Positions 8,170 through 17,116 of a stretch of 32,203 bases of DNA are shown in pieces. Position 1 is the stretch's first letter, and each line of letters begins with the position of its first letter. The notes below the pieces were generated by a model, which was not told the DNA's origin, made no database searches, and saw only the letters and a program-made list of their open reading frames with translations. The translations under genes and the position numbers were made by a program. Source of the DNA: Sulfuricurvum sp. (GTDB lineage: Bacteria > Campylobacterota > Campylobacteria > Campylobacterales > Sulfurimonadaceae); assembly GCA_024637295.1 (NCBI GenBank), contig JAGXFL010000010.1:1-32203 (forward strand), read 5' to 3'.

Positions 8170-10662
8170 TTACAGCCCTTCATTAAATTTAATATTACGT
8201 TTAACAACATTCATCAAATAATCAGGTGAATATGGTTTAGTGATATACTCAACCATACCCGATTCAACACCACGCATACGGTCGGCTTTTCCTGCTCTCG
8301 AGGTGACAGCGATCAGTGGAAGGTTCTTGTATTTATTGTACTTCTTAATCTCTGCAGCCAAAGTATACCCATCCATACGTGGCATTTCGATATCAATGAG
8401 CATCGCGTCGAAGAAATGGTCTCCCTGTTTCAGGATATTCATCGCTTCAACACCGTCAACCGCTTCAACGAGTGTAATACCCGTAGATTCCAGTGATTTT
8501 CTCATAATCGTGCGATCCGTCTTTGAATCATCTACGATCATGATACAATAATCACTCGCGCTATTTTTTGCTCCAAGTTTCTTAGCACTGCCGCCTTCAT
8601 CGCCTACAGTCGATTTTACCGATTTTGCCATTTGCATCAGCGCTGCGACATCGACGATCAACGTAACACCACCATCACCGCGGATAGTCGCTCCGGCAAT
8701 ACCTTCGATCCCTTTGAGATATTCCCCAAGTGATTTAATAACGATCTCTTCTTGCCCGATCAAGGTATCGACAATAAGCCCGATTTTGCTTTCGGCAAGT
8801 CCAAGAACAACAACGTACGCGTGTTCACTGTTATCAAATACACGCTCAACTTCAAAGATATCGCCGATATGTACTAATGACAGAACTTCATCACGCAGCC
8901 TCATAACCGAACGATTCTCAACCGTGTAAATCTCATCTTTGCTAATACGTACGGTTTCCAAGACGGATGCAAGTGGAATAGCATAATATTCTTCTTGGAC
9001 ACCTACCAATAACGCCTGAATAATCGCAAGTGTCAATGGAATCTTAAGCTTCATGGATGTTCCCTGACCCAATTCAGAGTCAATATCAATCATACCGTTA
9101 AGCTTTTCGATATTGGTTTTAACAACGTCCATTCCAACACCGCGTCCCGAAACGCTTGTAACTTGTGCCGCTGTTGAAAAACCAGGACGGAAGATGAGGC
9201 CATATGCTTCTTTATCCGACATCGTATCGGCTTCTTTTTCCGTTATAAGCCCTTTTTCCATCGCTTTTGTTTTCAGCATGTCTGTGTCAAGACCTTTACC
9301 GTCATCAATGATCTGAATAACGATATGATTGCCTTCATGGTAAGCTTTAAGCTGAATCGTACCGACTTCATCTTTTCCTGCAGCTACACGAACATCACCA
9401 ACCTCGATTCCATGGTCACAAGAGTTTCGGATAATATGAACCAATGGATCACCGATCTCTTCAACAATGGACTTATCCAATTCCGTATCTTCACCCGAAA
9501 TGTCCAACTCGATTTTCTTATTCAACTCTCTGGATAGATCTCGAATCATACGTGGGAATTTATTAAATACTTTTCCGATTGGTAGCATCCGTGTCTTCAT
9601 AACGGCGATCTGCAAATCAGTAGTTACCAATGAGACAATGGAAACAACTTGATTAAGTTCTTCCAAGAAGGCTTCCCCTTCATAACGCTCTTCAACATCA
9701 TCATTGATCTTGATGAGTCGATTTTTCCCAAGTACCAATTCCCCAATCAAATTCATCAAGTGATCAAGTCGTTTAACATCGACACGAATGGTCTGCTCTA
9801 CCGTTGCACCCTTGGCATCATCCTCTTTTGGCTCAATTTTACGTGCCGGTGCAGGTGTCGCTGCAGGTTTGACTACAGGTGCAGCTTGTGCTGCCGGTGC
9901 AGGTGTTGGTTTTGGTTCTTCCGCTACAGGTGCAGGTATTGGTGTTGGTGGAGTGGGTACTGCATTTTCACTTGTCTGACTAGCCCGTTTTGCTGCAGCT
10001 TCTGCATTTTTAATTGCCAATAACCGCTCGATTTCTGCTTCAACTTCAGCATCACTCATCCCAGAATAATCAGGTTCTTCTTCCTCAACAGTAGATGCTT
10101 GAGGTGCACTTCCTGCTCGTTTAGCGACCGCTTCTGCATTCTTTATCGTAATCAATCGCTCAATCTCTGCTTCGACTTCAGCATCACTCATCCCAGAATA
10201 ATCAGATTCTTCTTCCTCTTCAGGCGCTTCAGTAACAACGGGTTCCACAACCGCAGGTTCAGCCGCAACAGGCGCATCGCCGTTGACTGCCGCATCCAAG
10301 CGAGTAACACATGCACTAACATCCAAACCATCATCTGAACGGGTATCACGGATACGTACCAACAATGCTTTCATCAAATCAATGGATTCTAAAATAACAT
10401 CCATGACTCCCGCATCGATAATAATGTCACCATGCCGTGCCAAATTAAGAATATTTTCCATGTGATGTGTCAAATGGGTCAATGTATCAAAATTTAAAAA
10501 TGAACTAGCACCCTTAATCGTATGGGCAACACGGAATATTCGGTTAAGGAGGTCCAGATCATCCGGACGCGTTTCCAACTCTACTAAATCCTGATCAAGC
10601 TGTTCGATTAACTCAAACGACTCTACTAAAAAATCTTGTAATATTTCTTCAAATTCATCCAT
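8170..10662 (-). CDS. cheA: Hybrid chemotaxis histidine kinase CheA with C-terminal receiver
   Basis: An 830-residue CheA that reads receptor signals and passes phosphate to CheY. The domain order is an N-terminal Hpt domain with the phosphorylated His47 (RVAHTIKGASSF), a long Ala/Pro/Glu-rich linker, dimerisation and ATPase domains (HIIRNSCDHGIE; IDDGKGLD; GRGVGMDVVKTN), a CheW-like regulatory domain, and a CheY-like receiver (MIVDDSKTDRTIM; LIDIEMPRMDG; TKPYSPDYL). The fused receiver is typical of Campylobacterota, where it may act as a phosphate sink. The usual P2 CheY-binding domain is missing. In its place the linker holds a tandem repeat (see 9982-10203). The gene begins 3 bp after the cheV stop. 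Confidence 0.97.
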   Translation of the reverse strand: MDEFEEILQDFLVESFELIEQLDQDLVELETRPDDLDLLNRIFRVAHTIKGASSFLNFDTLTHLTHHMENILNLARHGDIIIDAGVMDVILESIDLMKALLVRIRDTRSDDGLDVSACVTRLDAAVNGDAPVAAEPAVVEPVVTEAPEEEEESDYSGMSDAEVEAEIERLITIKNAEAVAKRAGSAPQASTVEEEEPDYSGMSDAEVEAEIERLLAIKNAEAAAKRASQTSENAVPTPPTPIPAPVAEEPKPTPAPAAQAAPVVKPAATPAPARKIEPKEDDAKGATVEQTIRVDVKRLDHLMNLIGELVLGKNRLIKINDDVEERYEGEAFLEELNQVVSIVSLVTTDLQIAVMKTRMLPIGKVFNKFPRMIRDLSRELNKKIELDISGEDTELDKSIVEEIGDPLVHIIRNSCDHGIEVGDVRVAAGKDEVGTIQLKAYHEGNHIVIQIIDDGKGLDTDMLKTKAMEKGLITEKEADTMSDKEAYGLIFRPGFSTAAQVTSVSGRGVGMDVVKTNIEKLNGMIDIDSELGQGTSMKLKIPLTLAIIQALLVGVQEEYYAIPLASVLETVRISKDEIYTVENRSVMRLRDEVLSLVHIGDIFEVERVFDNSEHAYVVVLGLAESKIGLIVDTLIGQEEIVIKSLGEYLKGIEGIAGATIRGDGGVTLIVDVAALMQMAKSVKSTVGDEGGSAKKLGAKNSASDYCIMIVDDSKTDRTIMRKSLESTGITLVEAVDGVEAMNILKQGDHFFDAMLIDIEMPRMDGYTLAAEIKKYNKYKNLPLIAVTSRAGKADRMRGVESGMVEYITKPYSPDYLMNVVKRNIKFNEGL
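9982..10203 (-). repeat. Tandem repeat in the CheA linker, two 30-codon units 132 bp apart
   Basis: Residues 154-183 and 198-227 of CheA repeat almost exactly. Each unit begins DYSGMSDAEVEAEIERL and ends KNAEA-x-AKRA, and each follows a run of three to four glutamates. In the DNA the units lie at 10203-10114 and 10071-9982, and at least 27 bases are identical between them (for example 10047-10073 against 10179-10205). The acidic helical motif sits between Hpt and the dimerisation domain, where P2 is found in other CheA proteins. Confidence 0.9.
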
Positions 10663-10665
10663 TTT

Positions 10666-11610
10666 TTACCCCTCTGACATATGAGCTTGCACGACACGTG
10701 CAATCTCATCGAAAAATATACTTCCATCAAACTTAACCAAGTACGCTTCCGCACCCGCCTCTTTTCCACGACTTTGACTAAAGTGATCACTGATTGAAGA
10801 GTTAAATACAATAGGGATCATTTTAAAGCGTGGATCCTCTTTTACTTTTGCAGCAAAATGAAATCCATCCATCCGAGGCATCTCAATATCGGATGCAATA
10901 AGGCGTAATTTTGAAGACAATTCAGAGCCATGTACTTCATAAAGCTCTTCAAGTATCTCAAATCCTTTTATCCCGTCACTGGCTTCTAAAACCGAAAAGC
11001 CCATTTGCGTCAACGCATCTTTGATAATTCGTCGTGCTGTTGAGCTATCATCCAGTAAAAGAACCAAGCCATTAAAGCGATTTTTATTTTCAACCAGCCT
11101 TGTATTTGATGGCTGATAGAGTCCAAGTTCTTGAACAACGCTTTCTAAATCTAAAATGAGCAATACATTATCGTCTTCAATACGTGTCATACCTGTGATT
11201 TTTGAACCATCTACACTGCCATCCACGAACGATGCAGGCTCAATATCTTTCCAGTTAATACGACGAATTCTTTTGGCTTCATGAACAACAAATCCAATCA
11301 AGATATTGTTAAATTCAGTAATAATCACCCGTGCATTACGGGTCATCTCTTCGGGTGCATCAATCCCCATCCATTTTGCAAGATTGATAATGGGGATAAC
11401 AACGCCTCGTAAATCAAAGATCCCCTCTATAAAACTCGGAGTTGCCGGTAGTTCTGTAAGCATCGGTAATCGGATAATTTCACGTACTTTTGCAACGTTA
11501 ATCCCATAAATACCTTCGTATATCTCACCGTCTTCACGCTTAAAGATGCGAAAATCAACCAATTCCATCTCATTGCTACCGACTTTTAAGATATCTGCAT
11601 GTCCCTTCAT
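10666..11610 (-). CDS. cheV: Chemotaxis protein CheV (CheW-receiver fusion)
   Basis: A 314-residue CheV, a scaffold in the receptor array whose coupling is tuned by phosphorylation. The N-terminal CheW domain is visible from GEIYEGIYGINVAKVREII through PSFIEGIFDLRGVVIPIINL. The C-terminal receiver domain has the acidic pair in LLLDDSSTARRII, the phospho-acceptor Asp in ASDIEMPRMDG, and the conserved Lys in YLVKFDG. The start codon sits in an ATGA overlap with the stop of the phosphoesterase gene, with AAGGAGC upstream. It is the first chemotaxis gene of the block, directly before cheA. Confidence 0.96.
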   Translation of the reverse strand: MKGHADILKVGSNEMELVDFRIFKREDGEIYEGIYGINVAKVREIIRLPMLTELPATPSFIEGIFDLRGVVIPIINLAKWMGIDAPEEMTRNARVIITEFNNILIGFVVHEAKRIRRINWKDIEPASFVDGSVDGSKITGMTRIEDDNVLLILDLESVVQELGLYQPSNTRLVENKNRFNGLVLLLDDSSTARRIIKDALTQMGFSVLEASDGIKGFEILEELYEVHGSELSSKLRLIASDIEMPRMDGFHFAAKVKEDPRFKMIPIVFNSSISDHFSQSRGKEAGAEAYLVKFDGSIFFDEIARVVQAHMSEG

Positions 11611-12350
11611 CGGGGCTCCTTATGAAAAATAGCTTCATCTAAAATAATTCGATCTTTTAAAGATTTTACAACATAATATCTTTCATTACAAGCAAAAGCA
11701 CCCAGATTATAGTATTTGAATCCATCCCATTCATAGGTGCAGTTTTGATGATAATGCCCTTCTATCACCGTATCGCATTGACATGCCCATTTTGAATCTA
11801 TATGCCGTTTGGCAATTGATTCAAAATCATCAATAGTATTACAATGTTTTTTTCGCTTCATATCTTGCGATAAGGTGTTGATGATAATGCCTCCAAATAT
11901 TTCATTAATAATATTTAGGCAAAATAATATCGCCCTATTGCGAATCAAACTTGTATAAAGGGCATATCCAAAAGGGACTTTTATATCTCCATGCAGTAAA
12001 GCGATGTACTGTTCTTTGAAGCCCATAATCAAAGGCTGTTGCCGACGCTGCACAACCTTGATGTTTGGAAATAATGACGTGAGGCGAAAATCATGATTTC
12101 CCTCAAAGTAAATGATCTCTATTTTTTGTGAAAGGCGGTTTAAGCGCTCTATTGATTCGTGATTGTCTCGTAGCGTTTGTTGAACGGGCCCAAAAAGAAG
12201 ATCAAAATTGTCCCCCATCAACACCAATTGTGTTGTCTCAATCGCACCAGATTCTAATGCACTCAAAAAATCCAAAAAGGGAGTACGCCATGAAGCGGCG
12301 TGAGAATCAGCAATAAGGATTGCCCCCTCGTGAAGAACGTTAGGGGACAT
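11607..12350 (-). CDS. LpxH-like metallophosphoesterase
   Basis: A 247-residue calcineurin-type phosphoesterase. The metal-binding motifs appear in order: ADSH (residues 15-18), GDNFD, GNHDFR, LLHGD and GHYHQ. The overall length and the cysteine- and histidine-rich C-terminal part resemble UDP-2,3-diacylglucosamine hydrolase (LpxH), which cuts the pyrophosphate in lipid A synthesis. The first motif reads ADSH rather than the usual SDxH, which is common in Campylobacterota homologues. The gene overlaps argC by 4-11 bp and cheV by 4 bp, so it is co-translated with unrelated genes. Lipid A role is inference; another UDP-sugar or nucleotide substrate is possible. Confidence 0.78.
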   Translation of the reverse strand: MSPNVLHEGAILIADSHAASWRTPFLDFLSALESGAIETTQLVLMGDNFDLLFGPVQQTLRDNHESIERLNRLSQKIEIIYFEGNHDFRLTSLFPNIKVVQRRQQPLIMGFKEQYIALLHGDIKVPFGYALYTSLIRNRAILFCLNIINEIFGGIIINTLSQDMKRKKHCNTIDDFESIAKRHIDSKWACQCDTVIEGHYHQNCTYEWDGFKYYNLGAFACNERYYVVKSLKDRIILDEAIFHKEPR

Positions 12351-13353
12351 ACGCTATTTTTGGAACTCCGAGAGTCTCATCCAATCCCATCATAATATTG
12401 GCATTAGCAATCGCTTGAGAGCTTGCCCCGCGCATCAGATTATCAATCGCACACATACTGACCAGTGCATTACCATTGCGCTGTGCATACACATCGGCAA
12501 AGTTGGTTCCTGAGGTCATTTTAGTATGTGGGGGTTCATTGCGTACACGAACAAACGGTTTGTTCGCATAAAACTCCTTCATGAGCTTCAAAGGATCACA
12601 ATCTTCTTTGAGTGTTGCATAGACGCAGGCCAGCATACCGCGCGTCATCGGTATAAGCGAGGGGACAAATGTCACCCGTACATCGGTCTCGCACAGTGCG
12701 CTTGCATGCTGTTGAATTTCTGTTGCATGACGGTGTTTGATAATGTTATAACAGTTGATATTATCATTAACACTTACATAATGAACACCCGATGTCGGTG
12801 ATTTTCCGGCACCAGACACCCCTGTTTTTGAATCGACAAAAATTGGAGCGGTATGGTCGATATAGTCAAGAAATGGAGCTAATGCCAACAGTGTTGCCGT
12901 CACATGACATCCGGGATTAGCAACCAGCTTGGAGCCTTTGGCTATTTGTCCATGCAGTTCAGGAATCGAGTAAATCGCATGAGAGAGATTGTCAATATCT
13001 TCGTGCTCACAGTAAAACGCTTCATAGTTTTCTTGACTTAGACGGTAATCCGCTGAAAGATCAACCACTTTGACCCCGTGTTCCAGTAATTCACGTGCGG
13101 CATTCATTGCCGTTTTGTGCGGAAGTGCTAAGAATATGAGTTCGCACACTTCAGAGGCTTTGACCAAATCGACTTTTTCAATAGTCATATCACACACACC
13201 CATCAAAGAGGGATGTAACTGCGACATTGTCGTCTCACCTTCGGTATTCGCACAATAAGTCAACTGAAAGATCGGATGCAGTAACAGCATTTTTACGAGT
13301 TCTAATCCCGTATAACCGCCAACTCCGATAATACCGACATTAATGGGTTTCAA
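12340..13353 (-). CDS. argC: N-acetyl-gamma-glutamyl-phosphate reductase
   Basis: ArgC makes N-acetylglutamate semialdehyde with NADPH, the third step of arginine synthesis in the cytoplasm. The NAD(P)-binding motif is VGIIGVGGYTGLEL near the N-terminus, and the catalytic Cys lies in ANPGCHVTA near residue 149. Later motifs such as KTGVSGAGKSP and PMTRGMLACVY are also typical. No ATG is available near the 5' end. The TTG at 13353 has AGGAG with a 7 nt gap, which is better than the TTG at 13359, whose gap is 1 nt. Either way the gene overlaps greA by 14-20 bp. No other arginine gene is in the window. Confidence 0.95.
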   Translation of the reverse strand: MKPINVGIIGVGGYTGLELVKMLLLHPIFQLTYCANTEGETTMSQLHPSLMGVCDMTIEKVDLVKASEVCELIFLALPHKTAMNAARELLEHGVKVVDLSADYRLSQENYEAFYCEHEDIDNLSHAIYSIPELHGQIAKGSKLVANPGCHVTATLLALAPFLDYIDHTAPIFVDSKTGVSGAGKSPTSGVHYVSVNDNINCYNIIKHRHATEIQQHASALCETDVRVTFVPSLIPMTRGMLACVYATLKEDCDPLKLMKEFYANKPFVRVRNEPPHTKMTSGTNFADVYAQRNGNALVSMCAIDNLMRGASSQAIANANIMMGLDETLGVPKIAYVP

Positions 13354-13837
13354 AAACAATCTCCTGATACTTTACTTCCAAGATTTCAAATGTCTTTTCA
13401 CCACCAGGCAAACGAGCTCGCACTTCGTCCCCCTCTTCGCGTCCCAAAAGCTGTTTTGCCAAAGGAGAGTTAAACGAGATCAGCCCACGATCCGGATTAC
13501 TCTCAATCCCACCTACGATAGTATAGGTGATCTCGTCATCGGTACTTAGATCACACAAAACAACTGTCGAACCAAAACTGATACGCGCATGCTCCAGTTC
13601 GCTTGGGTCAACAATCTGCGCACGTGAGATAACATCACCCAATTCTGCAATACGCGTACCGATAAACGCCTGTTGTTCTCGCGCTGCATGGTATTCTGAA
13701 TTTTCTTTTAAATCCCCGTTCTCTTTTGCACGGTCAATCTCGACATTGACAGCGGGTAAATCAATATTTTTAAGCTTATTGAGTTCATCGCTTAAGCGTT
13801 GAAATCCGAATTTTGTCATAGGCTCTTTTTGTTCCAC
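13340..13837 (-). CDS. greA: Transcript cleavage factor GreA
   Basis: GreA enters the RNA polymerase secondary channel and triggers cleavage of backtracked RNA, freeing stalled complexes. The N-terminal coiled coil carries PMTKFGFQRLSDELNKLK and the conserved tip region GDLKENSEYHAAREQQAF. The C-terminal FKBP-like domain ends VRLPGGEKTFEIL-like (ARLPGGEKTFEILEVKY). I chose the GTG at 13837 because GGAGAG lies 4 nt upstream and because family members carry about five residues before PMT. An open frame continues to 13879 without a site. This gives 165 residues, close to the usual length. Confidence 0.95.
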   Translation of the reverse strand: MEQKEPMTKFGFQRLSDELNKLKNIDLPAVNVEIDRAKENGDLKENSEYHAAREQQAFIGTRIAELGDVISRAQIVDPSELEHARISFGSTVVLCDLSTDDEITYTIVGGIESNPDRGLISFNSPLAKQLLGREEGDEVRARLPGGEKTFEILEVKYQEIVFETH

Positions 13838-13885
13838 TGTTCTCTCCGTGCGAAGTAATAATGGTGTATTATATACCAAACTACG

Positions 13886-15652
13886 CTAATCGATAATCAA
13901 ACGAAGATGATCTGGAGAATGTTTGGCATTTTTCTTTTCAATAGCAAATATTTTTTGAAGTTGCTCTCCTGAATGGATCGATGAACCAAGACTTCTATAA
14001 ACGATCACCGCACTTACATTTAACAAGTCAAATTCTCGAATATTTCCATCACGATCTTGTGCAATAATGCCGCCGCGTTCACGATCTTCAACACTGTAAA
14101 AATCACGGACATCTTCACTAAACTGATGAATCAGTTTTCGCACCGACGTACAAAATTCATCATACATTTCCTCTGATTTAATCACTGTACCGGCAAAAAA
14201 ATCATCTCCACCAATATGACCGACAAAGTACTGATTCAAGAAAATCTTATGCATCAGTTCGGCGAACAAGACAATAACTCTGTCTCCGTTACGAAATCCA
14301 TAATGATCATTAAAAGGTTTAAAATGGTCAAAATCAAAATAACAGAAAACACTTTTTTGCTCTGAATCAAAGGAGTGGGCTATATGCTCATTAATCATAA
14401 AATTGCCTGGTAATCTGCTTAATGGATTTTGATCACGGGCTCGTATCAAATGGCGTTCATGTACCGCTTCGATCATAACCCGTGCACTAAGATATCCAAT
14501 GTATTTGGAAGATTCAATAACCAAAACACCTGGCGCGTTAGCTGAGAGTGAATAGAGTTCAACAATCGTTTCCAGCGACATAGTGACATCGACAATTGGA
14601 ATCTGTTCCACGTAGTTTTCCAATACAGAAAAATTAGATGAGTTATTTTGAATCAATGATCGTCCAAATTGTGAATAGATAATCCCTTTTAAACGATGTT
14701 CATGAACAATCCCCACTGGAACCCCTTGCCCATCTATCACTGGGATCAAGGAAAGTTCCTGATCCACCTTAAACAGTTCAACAACTAATTCCATAGGATC
14801 GTTTATACATACAGGTTTTAATGTTTCCAGTCGTCTACGTATGATATTTTGATCACTTTTATTATCCGATTTACGCTTTTCCAATAGCGTGAGAGTACTG
14901 ATATTGATATTTTGCAACTGCAGTTCGCGACACTCGCATGTTGGTCTTTGAACGAAATAGCCCTGAACCATATGACACCCGATCTCTCGACACACCAACA
15001 GCTCTGCTTGCGTTTCTACCCCCTCGGCAATGACACGGCATCCCATCAAAGTGGATAATTGAACCATGTTGCGAGCTAACAGTTTTTTTTTGGGATCACT
15101 GTCAATATCACTTAAGAAGAAGCGGTCAATTTTAATAATATTAGGGGTGGAATGATAGAGCATTTTGAATCCCGACTGACCGATTCCAAAATCGTCTATC
15201 GCAACGCAAAAACCTTCATGTCGATAGTGGTTCATGAGACTTGTAAAATTATCAATGTTCCCTATTTCATTGTGTTCTGAAAGTTCAAACACCATACTGT
15301 TGTGATCCAACCCATAGCGTTTTAGAATACGAGAGGTATTACCCTTGGAAAAATCTCCCATGCCAAACAGCCGATTATCAAGATTATAAAAAAGCTTTAT
15401 CCCTTGATGCGATTCAATCGTACAAAACTTTTTGATCACTTTCTCACGTAAGGCTAGATCAAATGTATAGAGGGTATTAGCTTCAAACAAGCAATCGAAA
15501 AAAGATTCGATCGATTCAAATCCAAGCTTGTCTGTTCCCCGTAAAAGTGCTTCTACACCAAATAACTCACCGGAATGAATATCAACTATAGGCTGAAAGG
15601 CGATGTCGAGTACATCGAGATAATAATGATACATTGAGTGTAACGGTTCCAT
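13886..15652 (-). CDS. EAL-CBS-GGDEF cyclic-di-GMP signalling protein
   Basis: A 588-residue soluble protein that probably makes or breaks cyclic di-GMP. The EAL domain comes first (residues about 15-250). It keeps the catalytic motifs EALLR (34-38), Asn in YNLDNR, Glu in FELSEH, DDFG, Lys in IIKIDRFF, EGVET and Gln in VQGYF, so it should be an active phosphodiesterase. A CBS-pair region follows (about 275-400), a likely nucleotide-sensing part. A GGDEF domain ends the protein, with FDFDHFKPFNDHYGFRNGD and the signature GGDDF. No RxxD inhibitory site precedes it. No membrane helix is present. It is 48 bp before greA on the same strand. Which activity dominates cannot be told from sequence. 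Confidence 0.93.
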   Translation of the reverse strand: MEPLHSMYHYYLDVLDIAFQPIVDIHSGELFGVEALLRGTDKLGFESIESFFDCLFEANTLYTFDLALREKVIKKFCTIESHQGIKLFYNLDNRLFGMGDFSKGNTSRILKRYGLDHNSMVFELSEHNEIGNIDNFTSLMNHYRHEGFCVAIDDFGIGQSGFKMLYHSTPNIIKIDRFFLSDIDSDPKKKLLARNMVQLSTLMGCRVIAEGVETQAELLVCREIGCHMVQGYFVQRPTCECRELQLQNINISTLTLLEKRKSDNKSDQNIIRRRLETLKPVCINDPMELVVELFKVDQELSLIPVIDGQGVPVGIVHEHRLKGIIYSQFGRSLIQNNSSNFSVLENYVEQIPIVDVTMSLETIVELYSLSANAPGVLVIESSKYIGYLSARVMIEAVHERHLIRARDQNPLSRLPGNFMINEHIAHSFDSEQKSVFCYFDFDHFKPFNDHYGFRNGDRVIVLFAELMHKIFLNQYFVGHIGGDDFFAGTVIKSEEMYDEFCTSVRKLIHQFSEDVRDFYSVEDRERGGIIAQDRDGNIREFDLLNVSAVIVYRSLGSSIHSGEQLQKIFAIEKKNAKHSPDHLRLIID

Positions 15653-15716
15653 AACCGTACTATAGAACTTATAGGTAACATAAGGGTTACAAAGAAAATA
15701 AACTCATATCAAAAGA

Positions 15717-16352
15717 TTACATTAGCTTACGAAGTGCCAATGAACACATTGCCAGCCCAAATGATCCCGTTACGGCCACAAAACTCCCTTTTTCTTTTAT
15801 ACATGGAAGTTCGGAACTGCAGATACAATCAAACTTCGCTTTAAACTTGCGTTTGCGCAGCTCATTGCGTAGTTTCGAGGCAAAAGGATCACCTTCCGTC
15901 TTCCAAATCGAACGTACTTCAATCTTGGTCGGGTCAAGACGCTTTGCAGAGCCAACTGAACAGATAAGTTTGGGATAGCATTTTTGGATAAGGGCGATTT
16001 TTGCCCACATATCATCAATCGCATCCAATACCAAATCGTATGGTTCAAAATCAAATGCTTCTACCCAGTCAGGGGTAATTTTTTCAGCTATCGCAATCAC
16101 TTCAGGATAGTGTTGCTTGAGTGCTTCGACTTTAAGCTCTCCCTCGTGGGATTCTGAATGCATCTGGCGATTTTGATTGGTCACATCATAACGGTCAAAA
16201 TCGATGATCGTAATATCCCGCACTCCTGAGCGGTACAGACAGTCCAGACAAAAACTCCCTACACCGCCAACGCCCAATAAAAGAATCTTGGCGTTTTGAA
16301 GTTTTAGATGCGCTTCTTCTCCGAAAAGAAGTTTCGTACGGGTGTGTCTCAT
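15717..16352 (-). CDS. tcdA: TcdA-like E1 enzyme (ThiF/HesA superfamily)
   Basis: A 211-residue adenylating enzyme of the ThiF/MoeB/E1 group, most like TcdA (CsdL). TcdA turns the tRNA base t6A37 into its cyclic form using ATP. The N-terminus has the typical RTKLLFGEEAHLKLQNAKI segment, the nucleotide-binding GVGGVGS and the Asp in DFDRYDVTNQNRQ. Later come DAIDDMWAKI and the Cys-rich CICSSELPC. It is shorter than the E. coli enzyme (about 268 residues), mainly at the C-terminus, as seen in several Campylobacterota. The ATG at 16352 lies in an ATGA overlap with the surE stop and has AAGAG five nt upstream. A GTG two codons earlier is possible. Gene symbol by similarity only. Confidence 0.85.
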   Translation of the reverse strand: MRHTRTKLLFGEEAHLKLQNAKILLLGVGGVGSFCLDCLYRSGVRDITIIDFDRYDVTNQNRQMHSESHEGELKVEALKQHYPEVIAIAEKITPDWVEAFDFEPYDLVLDAIDDMWAKIALIQKCYPKLICSVGSAKRLDPTKIEVRSIWKTEGDPFASKLRNELRKRKFKAKFDCICSSELPCIKEKGSFVAVTGSFGLAMCSLALRKLM

Positions 16353-17116
16353 AACCACTCTTGCAATTGTTTTATTGATTTATAGGCGCTCATATCCAGT
16401 TTGATCGGAGTCAGTGACACCATCCCCTGCTCGATGGCTTCAAAATCACACAATCCGCTTCGGTTATTGCGCGGTTTAAAATCAAGAGGATGGAGTCCTA
16501 GCCAATAGTACTCCATACCTCTAGGATTTCGATGCAAGTGAGCATCGTTGCCATAGTGGCGATATCCCGCATAGGTAACTGAAAATTTTAACTCGCTTGC
16601 ATCATACGGAACGTTGATATTGATAAACTCACGCTCTTGCAAGGGAAAATTTCCAGCAAAGATTTTCTCGACAATCGTACGAATCGCCTTTTGAGCCAAT
16701 GCATAATCACCTTCAGGCTGTGTAAAATCCATCACTTGAGAAATAGCGATTGAAGGGACACCTTGCAATACCGCTTCCATAGCACCCGCGGCGGTGCCTG
16801 AATAAGTGATGTCCTCACCCATATTCGATCCCTTGTTGATCCCGCTGATCACGAGATCAGGCTTATTATCTTCAAACATCGAGTGCAAAGCCAAGTAGAC
16901 ACAATCGCTAGGTGTTCCATCGTCAAGTTTAAAAAAATCATCTCCAACACTGACAAAACTCAATGGCCGTGTAAGGGTGAGTGAATGACCGCAAGCTGAT
17001 TTTTCAGTAGATGGGGCAACCACTGTGATGTGTGCCAGATCCTTGATTGCATCTATCAATGCCAACAGTCCCTGAGACTCGTATCCATCATCATTTGTTA
17101 TTAATATTTTTTTCAT
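16349..17116 (-). CDS. surE: 5'/3'-nucleotidase SurE
   Basis: A 255-residue SurE, a metal-dependent phosphatase acting on nucleoside monophosphates, linked to survival in stationary phase. The start ILITNDDGYESQGL holds the metal-binding Asp9 and Asp10. The motifs APSTEKSACGHSLTL, DGTPSDCVYLAL and VISGINKGSNMGEDITYSGTA are hallmark SurE sequences, and the length fits. The ATG shares a base with the kinase stop (TAATG), so translation is coupled to the two-component genes. The 3' end overlaps the TcdA-like gene by 4 bp. Confidence 0.97.
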   Translation of the reverse strand: MKKILITNDDGYESQGLLALIDAIKDLAHITVVAPSTEKSACGHSLTLTRPLSFVSVGDDFFKLDDGTPSDCVYLALHSMFEDNKPDLVISGINKGSNMGEDITYSGTAAGAMEAVLQGVPSIAISQVMDFTQPEGDYALAQKAIRTIVEKIFAGNFPLQEREFININVPYDASELKFSVTYAGYRHYGNDAHLHRNPRGMEYYWLGLHPLDFKPRNNRSGLCDFEAIEQGMVSLTPIKLDMSAYKSIKQLQEWL

